DNA from: Clostridia bacterium
Lineage (GTDB): Bacteria > Bacillota > Clostridia > Lachnospirales > Lachnospiraceae
Direction of reading: 5' to 3'
Length of the DNA: 64,000 nt
Assembly (NCBI GenBank): GCA_910576325.1
Contig: CAJTIM010000005.1
Span: 163,361-227,360 of the forward strand
Below the pieces are notes generated by a model. The model did no database searches. It was not told the origin of the DNA and was given only the letters and a program-made list of their open reading frames with translations. Below, piece by piece: positions 1-9,143 of the stretch; positions within the stretch are counted from its first letter, which is position 1; every line of letters begins with the position of its first letter. The position numbers were made by a program, and so were the translations under genes.

Positions 1-52
1 TATTTTTCAATATAAAAGAGACGCGGAGGAATAGGAGAAAGGAAAAATAGCT

Positions 53-97
53 AATATCATACAACACGTATTGGCAGAATACATGTTGTATGATATT
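53..97. repeat. 18-bp inverted repeat (hairpin) upstream of the first gene
   Basis: The arms at 53-70 and 80-97 are complementary at 17 of 18 positions (AATATCATACAACA core) and enclose a 9-nt loop. The TTG at 71 and ATG at 83, which could otherwise start the next reading frame, lie in the loop and right arm. No T-run follows, so this is not an obvious terminator. It could be an operator or a leader RNA hairpin. The structure is seen directly; its role is unknown. Confidence 0.6.
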
Positions 98-169
98 TTA
101 GAAAGAGATACATATAATGCAAAATTAAATGCGGTATACAAAGGAAGAGGCGGCGGCCGGGAGGGCAGC

Positions 170-478
170 ATGGGGAGACAACTGGACGGGGCAATTTTAA
201 GTTTAAGCGGCGATGAATTATGGGAATTATTGGAACAGCATCAGGGGGAAGCCTTCTACACGGCCAAGGGTCTGCCCTTCACCTATGAGATACGGGGCGG
301 CGAGATGTTCGTGGACCGCAGATCCAAGTCCATTACGAAAGCCACATTCCAGAGAGCTCTGGAGCGTGTGAAAGAAAATCCGGAGAAGGTGACGGGGCCT
401 AAGTCACTGAATGTTTTTGGGGCGCCATATGTATTTGCTTTATTATGGAAGCTATTTGAAGATGTGACAGCAGGCTGA
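170..478 (+). CDS. Small conserved protein of unknown function
   Basis: The frame is open from 71 (TTG), but the only convincing ribosome site is GGGAGGG five bases before ATG 170, which gives about 102 residues. The earlier TTG and ATG fall inside the inverted repeat at 53-97 and have no Shine-Dalgarno sequence. The protein is soluble, with no signal peptide or membrane segment. It holds an acidic amphipathic stretch (GDELWELLEQHQGEAF) and a basic segment (DRRSKSITKATFQRAL). The length and style resemble small uncharacterised clostridial proteins. I cannot assign a function. A terminator overlaps its stop, so it is probably a single-gene unit. Confidence 0.6.
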   Translation: MGRQLDGAILSLSGDELWELLEQHQGEAFYTAKGLPFTYEIRGGEMFVDRRSKSITKATFQRALERVKENPEKVTGPKSLNVFGAPYVFALLWKLFEDVTAG

Positions 479-499
479 GAGGCAGGCTGTCATTTTTTT
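465..499 (+). terminator. Rho-independent terminator overlapping the stop of the first gene
   Basis: TGACAGC (465-471) pairs with GCTGTCA (486-492) and is followed by seven T. The stem starts before the TGA stop at 476-478, so the last codons are part of the hairpin. Confidence 0.65.
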
Positions 500-685
500 A
501 GAAAAATAGTATAAAGGTATAATATATTTATCGCTTTGGCCGATATTCAAAATAGAGGTATTTAGTTTTGAAAAATAGGAATGTCAATACTTCACTTTTA
601 AACAAATTTTTGATAAAATAAGAGTTATGAAAACAAGTCAGCATATAGTGCACATAAACATATAGAAAGAAGGAGCGGAGGATCT

Positions 686-3600
686 ATGAGGAAAAGAGGA
701 ACATGGTTAAAAAGGACGGCCTGGCTTACATTGGGCCTTGTTTTGATGTGTGGAACGGCAGGGGATACTGTATGGGCATCGGATCTTTCGGAGGGCGGTT
801 CTGTGGAACAGCCCGCTGAAGGTGCGGAGAATGAGGGCAGTACAGATAGTAATGTAAGCACGGATACCAGCACAACGCTCATAGTTAAGTATTTTGATTC
901 GTTGGATCCCAAAGTCCAGACACAGAATCTGGAAGCCGGACAGGATCCGGTGCTTCCGGATAAGCTTGGCGTAACGGTAGGTATTGATGTACAGGGAAAA
1001 GAAGAAAAGAATAATTCAGGCATGGGTGCATCGAATGCGGTTCAGACGGTAGGCGAGGTCAGCCGTCTGCCGGAGTCTCATATAACTTTGACGGGCGTTG
1101 ACTGGGAGGTTGCGTCCACTTCGGAAACAAATGCAGGTACTGTTTATAACTATACTGCGGTACTGCCGGAAACCTATGGGGAGCATACGGTGGAAGTGCT
1201 GAATTCTCTGGCACAAGCGCCGGTTATTTCGGCGACGGTGGCACCGATGGCGGCTTCGAATTCTGCCGGCGGCGGGAGTAGAGAGGCTACGCCAAGTGAG
1301 AATCAAGATGGAAAATGGGAGTTTAAAGGTCATGGCATTACAGTTATCGGATCGGAAGAAACCAGCGCAGTATGGGGAACACAAGCCAATCGTATTCGGA
1401 TTACGGAACCAGGAAGCTATGTGATTAAGGGGACACTGACGTGGCAGGGTACTCCATCAGAATCCACAGACCCATTTATTGTGTTGGAGAAAAAGGGTCA
1501 GTATGATATACACTTGGTGGATGTAAACATTGATATCAGTGATAAAGCATATACGGCTCTTTTTTCCATACCGAGCGGGGCGATTGTTAATTTATCCACC
1601 CAAAATACAGTGAAATTGACATGTTCAAATAAAAATGTCGTTCAGAAAGTTATGGTGAATAATGGTACTCTTAATTTGACAAAGGGAGCAAATCTGACAT
1701 GTGTTGGGGCGTTTCAGAATGGCAATGAACTATCAATAGCAGACCAAAGCCAGCTAACAGTTGACGGAGATGTTGAGAATGGCAAAAAGATTACCATATC
1801 AGAGTCCAGCAAAATGACAACCAACAATTTCATTAATAATGGAACTGTTGATATTCTGGGGAAAAAGGAGCTTGGTGGAACGGCGGTCAGTTCTTTGACT
1901 GTATATGGACGTTTTCTGAACAGCAGCGGCAAGACAGTAACTCTTGATGAAGGAAAAGTAGTAGTTAATCAAGCGAAAAACCCAAATGAAGATGGAACAT
2001 GGGACCAGGTTATTGATAACAGAGGAATTTTTAAAATGCTCAGCGGAGCAGTTGCAGAAACAAAAGATGTTGAGAATGCCAGCGGAGCGACGCTGACAGT
2101 CAATGGATTGAACACCAAATTGACAGGCACCGGAACGCTGGAGAATCAGGGAGAGCTGACAGTCGATGAGGGCGGCGCTGTAGAAACAGCGATTTTGAAC
2201 AATATAAATAATCTGACGATTGGAAAATCTCCGATTAATTCAGGTTCTGTGACAATAACAGCAGGTGGTGCGAATAATGAAAACACAGGAACGATTGTAG
2301 TTGAGTCGGGAAGCCTTTTGCAATGTGCAACAGGTAAGAATGTAACATTGAAAAATGAGGGGTCTCTGACAATCCGAAAGAGTAACTGTATGGGTACTCC
2401 GGGAGTCAATGGTATCCATTTGACTGGAGGCGGAACATTTATTTTTACTGGACTTGAGCCCGATATGCTGTCTATTGATGGGGACGAGAACAGATTATTT
2501 GATTATGACGGAACTCCTCACACCCAGGAGATTTTAGGCCAGCAGGTAGGCGGAGACTGGATTCTGGAGAGCGCAAAGGGAGAAGATACAGAGGATACAA
2601 GCAAGACAAATGGTAAGGTTTCCATTGCGGGAACATGGCCGATTAATGATGCTGAGTTTCAGGTGGATGTAAAGGCTACTTTAAAAAGCATGATGTTGAC
2701 AAGGGAAGCAAAATCAGAGGATTCATCTGGCGGTTGGACACCTGGAAATAACCCGGCTGATCCTGTTACGCCCTCAGCTACAAAAGAAGTTCGGGATATT
2801 GAGGAGCCAGGAGATTATAAACTTATTTATTATATTAAGGATGGTACTGAAAACACTAATAATGAACAGTCAGCTGAGATTGGATTTACCGTGTTCCCAT
2901 GGAGTATGTCTATAGTAACTGACAAGGGGGATGACGAAACAGCAAGGGAAAAGTATGGAGAGGGTGTGTCAGCAGTATATGAGAATAAGGAGCCTATCAC
3001 AGCTACAGTTAAGATAGCTATATTCGATGAAAAGGATTCTACTGGTAGAGTAACCTTGTATTGGGATGCATATGAAAAGGATAACCCCACTGTTTCTACA
3101 TCAAGAAAGAGTATAGGTCAGATGCCTGTTCTTAATAATAAGGGTGTAAAAGAAGTGACCTTTACTATTCCGACAGAGAATCAGAATTATATTCTTAAGC
3201 CAAAAGTAGATCCGGATAATTTAGACAGTGAGGCTACAGCATATGATGAGATTTACAGGCTGACTGCAGTATATGAGCATAAGCGGACAGACGGTACGTG
3301 GAAACGATATCATTCAAATGGTACACCACAGGATCAGCATAAAGAATTAATACGAGAAGAAAATGATACAGATGCGAATTGTCAATATTTTAACGGAAGA
3401 TTAGAAGGCTGGTACGCGGATAAAAAGCTGATTATAAAGAGACGCGTGTCAAAGATTGCATTTGACGGGAATTATTACAGTGTTGCTCATGTTTATGATG
3501 CTGAACCTTTGGTGATGCCAAAGATTGATACAGATATCAGAATTCAAAATACCAACGAAAAGGAGCCGGGCTACGAATGGTATAAGGGAACGGACGCGGC

Positions 3601-5161
3601 AGTACATGAAGCTTATGAAAAGAAGACTACAGATGTTTCAGGCTTGGATAGCATACAGAAAGATCTGGAAGCAGCAGGGTTGGCTGCGCCTAAGAATGCG
3701 GGCTGGTACATCATTAAGGCAAAGCTTCCGTCTTCTGAGGATTATTTGGGGTGTGAACAGCTTCAGCTGATAAGGATAGAACCAAAGGATGCTACTATAA
3801 CCGTTGACAGGTCATTGAAAAAGTTTTACGGAGCAGATGACCCGAAAGAATGGGAGCAGTTTCAGATTACCACAGAGGCAAATCTCATGTATAAGGCTGA
3901 GGGCTTTCTTCCGCAGGATATGGGCGAAGACGGGAAGCTGATGGGAGCATTGCAGAGAGATGAAAAGGGTGAGAAATGCGGCAGATATGAAGTGACAATG
4001 ATCACCTGGGTGGATGATGCCAATGATCCCACTAAGGATAACTACCGGATCAAGGTGCTTCCGGGCCAGATGGAAATTAAACAAAGAGAACTGGAATGGG
4101 ATACGGAGCATATGGTACTGGTCATCACAGAGGATGGAACAGCTTCGGTAGTAGGAGGACTTAAGACCAAGTATCGTTTGGAAGAGGGTGAGACGGAGGA
4201 AGACAGAGCCACGATTGAAAATAATCTGAAAGACGATGATATGGTAATTGCTTACAATCGATTGGATCTGAGCGCAGATAAGAGCAAGATAACCATAGAC
4301 GGCCCAAGGCCAAATGGGGAAGATAAGGATAATTATGTCATCCAGAATAAGAGTCTTCCGGCGGTTCTCAGTCCGAACTATAAGGTATCTGTTAAGCCGG
4401 GTACTGTAGACGCGTCCACAATGGAGAAGCTGAAAGAGGGCGGAGCCGGATATAGTACGGAGCAGCAGGTAATAAGTGAGCTGGAATCACAGATTCAGAA
4501 CGTGGGCAAGGAGGTTTCCAAAGAGAATATTGCAACATATGATATTTTACTTACCAACATAGACGGCTCTCCGTTAACCGACCAGCAGATAGCCGATTTC
4601 CCGTGGGGGGCGCTGACTGTTACCATACCTTACCCGGCAGGAACCTCAAAAACAACTTCCTTTGTAGCTGCTCATATGTTTACAGAGGACATTCATCTTG
4701 ATCAGCCGGGCACAAGTCCGGGAAATGTGGAGACCCGGGGCTGGAATGAAGTAGCTAGAGTGGATGACGGTGTTCGTTTCCAGATTACCAGTTTGTCGCC
4801 GGTAACTATCGGATGGACAGCAACAAGGAATAATGGCGGTAACAACAATGGTACCAACGACGGCAATACCAACGATCCCAATGGTGATAATAATGGGAAC
4901 AACAATGGAACGAATAATGGTTCAGGAAATAATAATGGAACGAACAATGGTACTAATAACGGAACGAATAATGATAATAACAAAAATAATACCAACAATA
5001 ATTCAACGAAAGCTACCAATTCAAACACAACACGTACATCAGGCGTAAAGACAGGTGATACTGCCGAGATTGCATTCTATATGATAGCAACCTTAATTGC
5101 CTGCTTGCTGCTGATTCTTATCATTTGTCTGATAAGGATGCAGTTTCGCAAAAAAGAATAA
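686..5161 (+). CDS. Large cell-surface protein: signal peptide, MBG-like domain, TG-type sorting signal
   Basis: This 1491-residue exported protein starts at ATG 686 behind AAGGAGCGGAGG. Residues 1-32 form a signal peptide: a basic start, a hydrophobic core and a VWA-SD cleavage-like site. Residues of about 280-620 hold many short strand-turn repeats (NGTLNLTKG, NNGTVDIL types), suggesting a right-handed beta-helix-like fold. Around 1035-1130 a YGADDP motif followed by VDRSL/IKVLPG elements resembles MBG-type adhesin domains. Residues of about 1380-1450 are an Asn/Gly/Thr linker. The end shows VKTGD, a hydrophobic helix and RMQFRKKE, a sortase-type wall-sorting pattern with a divergent TG motif in place of LPxTG. 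A surface or adhesion role is inferred. No sortase gene is nearby, and a strong hairpin follows the stop. Confidence 0.85.
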   Translation: MRKRGTWLKRTAWLTLGLVLMCGTAGDTVWASDLSEGGSVEQPAEGAENEGSTDSNVSTDTSTTLIVKYFDSLDPKVQTQNLEAGQDPVLPDKLGVTVGIDVQGKEEKNNSGMGASNAVQTVGEVSRLPESHITLTGVDWEVASTSETNAGTVYNYTAVLPETYGEHTVEVLNSLAQAPVISATVAPMAASNSAGGGSREATPSENQDGKWEFKGHGITVIGSEETSAVWGTQANRIRITEPGSYVIKGTLTWQGTPSESTDPFIVLEKKGQYDIHLVDVNIDISDKAYTALFSIPSGAIVNLSTQNTVKLTCSNKNVVQKVMVNNGTLNLTKGANLTCVGAFQNGNELSIADQSQLTVDGDVENGKKITISESSKMTTNNFINNGTVDILGKKELGGTAVSSLTVYGRFLNSSGKTVTLDEGKVVVNQAKNPNEDGTWDQVIDNRGIFKMLSGAVAETKDVENASGATLTVNGLNTKLTGTGTLENQGELTVDEGGAVETAILNNINNLTIGKSPINSGSVTITAGGANNENTGTIVVESGSLLQCATGKNVTLKNEGSLTIRKSNCMGTPGVNGIHLTGGGTFIFTGLEPDMLSIDGDENRLFDYDGTPHTQEILGQQVGGDWILESAKGEDTEDTSKTNGKVSIAGTWPINDAEFQVDVKATLKSMMLTREAKSEDSSGGWTPGNNPADPVTPSATKEVRDIEEPGDYKLIYYIKDGTENTNNEQSAEIGFTVFPWSMSIVTDKGDDETAREKYGEGVSAVYENKEPITATVKIAIFDEKDSTGRVTLYWDAYEKDNPTVSTSRKSIGQMPVLNNKGVKEVTFTIPTENQNYILKPKVDPDNLDSEATAYDEIYRLTAVYEHKRTDGTWKRYHSNGTPQDQHKELIREENDTDANCQYFNGRLEGWYADKKLIIKRRVSKIAFDGNYYSVAHVYDAEPLVMPKIDTDIRIQNTNEKEPGYEWYKGTDAAVHEAYEKKTTDVSGLDSIQKDLEAAGLAAPKNAGWYIIKAKLPSSEDYLGCEQLQLIRIEPKDATITVDRSLKKFYGADDPKEWEQFQITTEANLMYKAEGFLPQDMGEDGKLMGALQRDEKGEKCGRYEVTMITWVDDANDPTKDNYRIKVLPGQMEIKQRELEWDTEHMVLVITEDGTASVVGGLKTKYRLEEGETEEDRATIENNLKDDDMVIAYNRLDLSADKSKITIDGPRPNGEDKDNYVIQNKSLPAVLSPNYKVSVKPGTVDASTMEKLKEGGAGYSTEQQVISELESQIQNVGKEVSKENIATYDILLTNIDGSPLTDQQIADFPWGALTVTIPYPAGTSKTTSFVAAHMFTEDIHLDQPGTSPGNVETRGWNEVARVDDGVRFQITSLSPVTIGWTATRNNGGNNNGTNDGNTNDPNGDNNGNNNGTNNGSGNNNGTNNGTNNGTNNDNNKNNTNNNSTKATNSNTTRTSGVKTGDTAEIAFYMIATLIACLLLILIICLIRMQFRKKE
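4831..5034 (+). repeat. Asn/Gly/Thr codon tandem repeat (protein stalk)
   Basis: This is a low-complexity stretch built from AATAATGG, AACAATGG and GGAACGAA units, encoding NNNGTNNG-like repeats just before the sorting signal. The length of such stretches can vary by slippage. In the protein it acts as a flexible spacer between the folded part and the cell wall. Confidence 0.75.
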
Positions 5162-5170
5162 TAACTAACA

Positions 5171-5203
5171 ATACCTGCCGGAGCAAATGCATCTGGCAGG
5201 TAT
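5171..5203 (+). terminator. Terminator after the surface protein
   Basis: ATACCTGCC (5171-5179) pairs with GGCAGGTAT (5195-5203) and is followed by an A/T run ending in TTTT. It lies 10 bases after the stop. Confidence 0.7.
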
Positions 5204-5220
5204 TTAAAATTTTGACGGGA

Positions 5221-5371
5221 AAACAACAAAGAATTGTAAAATATATACGGAACATTGCCAGAGCTGTCAAAACCGCTTCAGACAATATATCTCCGAATAA
5301 TTGATTCTCTGGAAAAAAATCATAGCCATTACATGGGGAATCACAATCGGCATCAGCACCATATCAAGCTG
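5221..5371 (-). pseudogene. Degenerate duplicate of the ABC permease gene 3' end
   Basis: These 151 bases align without gaps, at roughly 80 percent identity by eye, to 7258-7408. That segment is the last ~105 bases of the permease gene on the minus strand plus ~46 bases downstream. The match is co-linear and runs through the gene end, so it is not a shared domain. Substitutions are scattered and the frame is not maintained. The two copies bracket the AAA-ATPase-like gene, so that gene either entered between two permease copies or was part of a segmental duplication. Similarity fades after 5371. Confidence 0.7.
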
Positions 5372-5477
5372 GAAGAAGAGCTAGCGTAGCTGATAGAAGG
5401 GTGGACGAGAAAAGATGTTGGATAATGTACCCAAACTATGGTAAGATAAAAGTGTGGAAGACGGGGAGGTGTGGCAT

Positions 5478-7169
5478 ATGGCGAGAACTGTAGGGATTGG
5501 GCTGCAAAGCTTTGAAAAAATACAACAAAGACAATGTTTTTATGTAGATAAAACAAAGTTTATAAAAGAGTGGTGGGAAAATCTGGATGATGTTACCCTG
5601 ATTACCCGTCCTAGGCGCTTTGGAAAAACATTAACTATAAGCATGACCGAGCAGTTCTTTTCCATAAAATATGCCGGACGGGGAGAGCTGTTTGAGGGAC
5701 TTTCTATCTGGGAAGATGAAAAGTACAGAAAGCTGCAGGGAACTTACCCGGTGATTAGTCTTTCATTCGCCAATGTAAAAGAAACCAGCTATGAGTCAAC
5801 AGTACAGAGAATAAATCAGATTTTTACAAATCTGTATTATGAGTATAGTTTTTTGTTGGAGGGCGATGCTCTGTTATTCGACGAAAAAGAAGATTTTCGC
5901 AGTATTTCCAAAGGTATGCCAGAGATTATGGCTACGATGGCTCTTCACCAGTTATCAAGGTTTTTATATAAATATTATCATAAAAAGGTGATTATTCTTC
6001 TGGATGAGTATGATACTCCTATGCAGGAGGCATATGTAAACGGATATTGGGAAGAGCTGGTTTCCTTTACCAGAAGTCTGTTTAACTCAACCTTTAAGAC
6101 GAATCCCTATCTGAATAGGGCTATTATGACAGGGATTACAAGAGTGAGCAGGGAATCTATTTTTTCGGATTTGAATAATCTGGAGGTGGTGACAACTACC
6201 TCGGAAAAGTATGCCGATTGCTTTGGGTTTACGGAAGAAGAAGTATTCACTGCATTGGATGAATTCGGAATGTCGGACAGAAAGCAAGAGGTTAAAAACT
6301 GGTACGATGGATTTATCTTTGGGAATCATACGGATATTTATAATCCCTGGTCTGTTTTAAACTATTTGGATAAAAGAAAGGTGGGAGCATATTGGGCAAA
6401 TTCCAGCTCCAACAGCCTGGCAGGAAAGCTGATTCGAGAGGGAAGCAAGGAGGTTAAGCAAAGGCTTGAGGGGTTGATGCGCGGTGAGGCTTTTCGGGTG
6501 GAGATTGATGAGCAGATTGTGTATGGAGAATTGAATACAAAAAGAAACTCTGTCTGGAGTCTCCTCCTTGCAAGCGGTTACCTGAAGGTTCTTCAGGTAG
6601 AATATATGGAAACAGCAGGACGCTGGTACCATACTCTGGCCCTGACAAACCGGGAAGTACGGATGATGTTTGAAAATATGATTCGGGGATGGTTTTCAGA
6701 GCAGGATGAAAACTATAATGATTTTATCAAAGCATTGTTGGCGGATGATTTGAAAGCAATGAATTATTATATGAATAAAATGGCGCTTGCGATGTTCAGT
6801 GCTTTTGATACGGGGAACAAACCCTCAGAGGCTGCGGAACCGGAGCGTTTCTACCATGGCTTTGTATTGGGACTGTTAGTAGACTTAGCTGACCGCTATG
6901 CGGTAACTTCCAATCGTGAAAGCGGCTTTGGAAGATATGACGTGATGCTAGAGCCTAAAAAGGATGATGACGGAATTATACTGGAATTCAAAGTACAGGA
7001 TATGGAGGATGAAAAGGAGCTTGCGGATACCGTGAAGGCGGCGCTGCAACAGATAGAAAAGAAAAAATATGAAACGATTCTGATGGAAAAGGGAATATCC
7101 CGAGAAAAAATACGCAAGTACGGCTTTGCTTTTTGCGGAAAAAAGGTTCTGATTGGCACAGCGGTCTGA
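5478..7169 (+). CDS. AAA-ATPase-like protein with C-terminal PD-(D/E)XK nuclease-like domain
   Basis: The preferred start is ATG 5478 behind GGGGAGG (563 residues); GTG 5454 is also in frame. Residues 1-280 match the AAA-ATPase-like family: the opening MARTVGIGLQSFEKI, YVDKT, a Walker A variant RPRRFGKT at about 44-51, and a Walker B-like IILLDEYDTPMQ near 175. The C-terminus carries GRYDVMLEP and IILEFKV, the D and ExK signature of the PD-(D/E)XK nuclease-like domain of this family. Such genes are abundant, often multicopy, in gut anaerobes. Their function is unsettled, and nuclease or defence roles are only inferred. The gene is single and sits between duplicated permease ends (5221-5371 and 7258-7408). 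Confidence 0.88.
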   Translation: MARTVGIGLQSFEKIQQRQCFYVDKTKFIKEWWENLDDVTLITRPRRFGKTLTISMTEQFFSIKYAGRGELFEGLSIWEDEKYRKLQGTYPVISLSFANVKETSYESTVQRINQIFTNLYYEYSFLLEGDALLFDEKEDFRSISKGMPEIMATMALHQLSRFLYKYYHKKVIILLDEYDTPMQEAYVNGYWEELVSFTRSLFNSTFKTNPYLNRAIMTGITRVSRESIFSDLNNLEVVTTTSEKYADCFGFTEEEVFTALDEFGMSDRKQEVKNWYDGFIFGNHTDIYNPWSVLNYLDKRKVGAYWANSSSNSLAGKLIREGSKEVKQRLEGLMRGEAFRVEIDEQIVYGELNTKRNSVWSLLLASGYLKVLQVEYMETAGRWYHTLALTNREVRMMFENMIRGWFSEQDENYNDFIKALLADDLKAMNYYMNKMALAMFSAFDTGNKPSEAAEPERFYHGFVLGLLVDLADRYAVTSNRESGFGRYDVMLEPKKDDDGIILEFKVQDMEDEKELADTVKAALQQIEKKKYETILMEKGISREKIRKYGFAFCGKKVLIGTAV

Positions 7170-7220
7170 CATCCGGAAAATCAAAGAAAAATATATTATA
7201 TGCAATAGAAATATGTAGTC

Positions 7221-7244
7221 CAGGAGGTGCTTTTTGCATCTCCT
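7221..7244. terminator. Hairpin between converging genes
   Basis: CAGGAGGTGC (7221-7230) and GCATCTCCTG (7235-7244) form a ten-pair stem with one G-T pair and a loop of five T. It lies between the AAA-ATPase-like gene and the converging permease gene, so it may terminate either. Flanking T-runs are weak. Confidence 0.5.
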
Positions 7245-7303
7245 GATTTATTAGATAAAACAACAAAGAACTGCAAAACAAAAGCGGAACATTCCCGGAG
7301 CTG

Positions 7304-8101
7304 TCAAAACCGCTTCAGACAGTGCTTCTCCACAAGGTTTATCCCCTGGTAAAGAATCATAGCCATCACACAGAGAATCACAATCGACATCAGCACCATA
7401 TCAAGCTGAAACACCTGGCTTCCGTAGATAATCAGATACCCCAGCCCCTGCCGGCTGCCGATAAATTCCCCGATTACCACCCCCACCAGGCAAAGGCCGA
7501 TATTCACCTTCATGGTATTGATAAAAATAGGAATGGAGCTTGGAAGAACCACCTTTCCAAGTACATCCCGGCGATTGCCTCCCAGGGTCCGAATGAGCTT
7601 GATCTTCTCCGGATCTACTTCGGAAAATCCCGTATATATGGTAAGAATACTTCCAAACACAGCCACCGACATACCGGCCACAACAATGGTTTTCATATTA
7701 GCTCCCAGCCATACGATAAGAAGAGGCGCAAGGGCGGATTTGGGCAGGCTGTTGAGCACTACCAGATAAGGCTCCAGTACCCTGGAAAGGCTGTGAAAGA
7801 GCCACAGCAAAACGGCAGTCAGGAGACTGAACAGAAAAACCAGGAGAAAGCTAATCAGTGTTTCCGCCAGAGTAACCCCCATGTGCAGAAAAATAGAGTG
7901 ATCCATGGCCATAGATACAAACATTTTGTAAACACGGCTGGGACTGCTGAAAATAAAGGCGTCAATCACATGAAGCCGGGCACTCATTTCCCAGATAAGC
8001 AGAAAGAGAAGAAAAATAAAAATACGGGCAAAGGTAATAGCCCGCAGCTTACGCTTTCTCTGTTCCAGAAAGCTCTGTTGTGCAAGGGATGGTTCAGCCA
8101 C
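7304..8101 (-). CDS. ABC transporter permease, SsuC/TauC/ThiX-like
   Basis: This 265-residue inner-membrane permease has about six hydrophobic helices, the first at residues 25-45. The EAA-type loop, RTLGGNRRDVLGKVVLPSSIPIFINTMKVNIG near residues 180-210, contacts the ATPase. The family imports taurine/sulfonate, nitrate or pyrimidine-type substrates; the substrate here cannot be told. The start is GTG 8101, overlapping the end of the ATPase gene by 8 bases (GTGGCTGA), so the two were translationally coupled. The partner ATPase is now cut by the island at 8722, so the transporter is probably dead while the island is in place. No substrate-binding protein is adjacent. A decayed copy of the gene end lies at 5221-5371. 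Confidence 0.88.
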   Translation of the reverse strand: MAEPSLAQQSFLEQRKRKLRAITFARIFIFLLFLLIWEMSARLHVIDAFIFSSPSRVYKMFVSMAMDHSIFLHMGVTLAETLISFLLVFLFSLLTAVLLWLFHSLSRVLEPYLVVLNSLPKSALAPLLIVWLGANMKTIVVAGMSVAVFGSILTIYTGFSEVDPEKIKLIRTLGGNRRDVLGKVVLPSSIPIFINTMKVNIGLCLVGVVIGEFIGSRQGLGYLIIYGSQVFQLDMVLMSIVILCVMAMILYQGINLVEKHCLKRF

Positions 8102-8727
8102 TTATATTCAACTCCTTCCAGATAAGATTAAAATAGTCCTTAAATTCCGGTGCATTTCTGGAACGCATGGGCGTGCGCTCCTCCATGGCAAAGGTTACGG
8201 GAACCAATTTTTGTACCCGTCCGGGGCGTTTGGACAGTACAAGAACCTGATCTGCCATGCTGATGGCTTCGGACAGATCATGCGTAACAAGAATCGCTGT
8301 TTTTTCCTCTTTTTTAATAATTGCTGCAATATCGTCACAGACGGAAAGCCTTGTCTGGTAATCCAAAGCGGAGAAAGGCTCATCCAAAAGCAGAAGATCC
8401 GGCTCCAGAGCCAGGGTGCGTATCAGTGCTGCCCGTTGACGCATGCCTCCGGAGAGTTGTGAGGGTCTGGCATCCTTAAAGGAGGAGAGACCATAGACCT
8501 CCAGCATATGATCCACAGAGGATAAATGCCGGGGGGTTAATTTTTTCTGTATCTCCAAGCCGAGGGTCACGTTGCTGTAGACCGTACGCCATTCAAACAG
8601 GTGATCCTTCTGCAGCATATATCCAATGTTGGCGCCTGCCTCCTTGAGAGGCCTTCCCAGAAAAGAGACGGTTCCCTCCTCCGGCTTAAGAAGGCCGCAG
8701 ATTAGTGAAAGCAATGTAGATTTACCG
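8094..8727 (-). pseudogene. ABC transporter ATPase, C-terminal part, split in Walker A by the island
   Basis: It encodes GKSTLLSLICGLL onwards, then a Q-loop (GYMLQKD), the signature LSGGMRQR, Walker B LLLLDEPFSALD and the H-loop VTHD. The Gly-rich start of Walker A is missing. Upstream of 8722 the reading frame hits a TGA within four codons of foreign sequence. The missing N-terminus (MNPLLELSHV to GPSGCG) lies on the same strand at 25164-25303. Joining the parts over one copy of TTACCG gives 768 bases, exactly 256 codons, with an intact GPSGCGKST. The TTG at 8714 could start a 206-residue remnant, but it would lack ATP binding. Confidence 0.93.
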
Positions 8728-8746
8728 ATGGTTCAATAGCGGAAAC
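8722..8746. other. attL of the island (core TTACCG plus right attP arm)
   Basis: TTACCG at 8722-8727 is the only sequence shared by both junctions. To its left is ABC ATPase coding sequence, to its right island DNA. AGCGGAAAC at 8738-8746 is the inverted copy of GTTTCCGCT at 25141-25149. When the ends are joined the arms lie 30 bases apart with TT (8722-8723) exactly at the centre, the geometry expected for a serine recombinase attP. Confidence 0.85.
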
Positions 8747-8858
8747 CTTTGAGGAACGAAGAAAACGAAGACCTGGTAAGAAGCCGGGACTTTTCGGAAA
8801 GAGTACGGGCAGTAACCGCATAGAATGTATCAATATCGAAAAAGAGGACCGGGCCAGT

Positions 8859-9107
8859 ATGAGAAAGCATACTGTAAATTGCAGGATTGAGGGTGACAGG
8901 GCGGAAGCCGGCAAAATTGTATGTCAGGCGGCAAATCAATTTTATGCGGAACTGATTGAACGGCTCCTGGAGCAAAGCGGCTGGAAAAAAGAGGTACGCC
9001 TGGAGCTGCTTGACCGGATGATTGATATTATAAAAAACCAGACAATCACAGCACCTTTGTGCGGGGAAGGCAGTATCTCTTGTTTTCCCAAAGGGGATAT
9101 ATTATAA
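8859..9107 (+). CDS. Small protein next to attL, unknown (possible recombination accessory factor)
   Basis: An 82-residue frame starts at ATG 8859 with a modest AGAGGA site ten bases upstream. The protein is hydrophilic. It begins RKHTVNCRIEGDRAEAGK, followed by a likely helical segment (AANQFYAELIERLLEQSGW and KEVRLELLDRMIDIIKN). The frame stays open upstream through the attL core without another usual start codon. Its place directly inside attL is where a recombination directionality factor often lies, but I recognise no such family, and a non-coding reading is possible. Confidence 0.5.
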   Translation: MRKHTVNCRIEGDRAEAGKIVCQAANQFYAELIERLLEQSGWKKEVRLELLDRMIDIIKNQTITAPLCGEGSISCFPKGDIL

Positions 9108-9143
9108 TAAAGATATTCTTTTAGAATAACGGAGGAGAAGCAT

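Noticed and set aside
7322..8125. Long plus-strand frame (267 codons) antisense to the ABC permease
   Set aside because: The minus-strand frame encodes a clear permease with family motifs; the plus-strand product is His/Asn/Gln-rich low-information sequence without a ribosome site.
8094..8714. A complete short ABC ATPase starting at the TTG at 8714
   Set aside because: It would lack Walker A; the true N-terminus is found at 25164-25303 and the junction restores the gene exactly.
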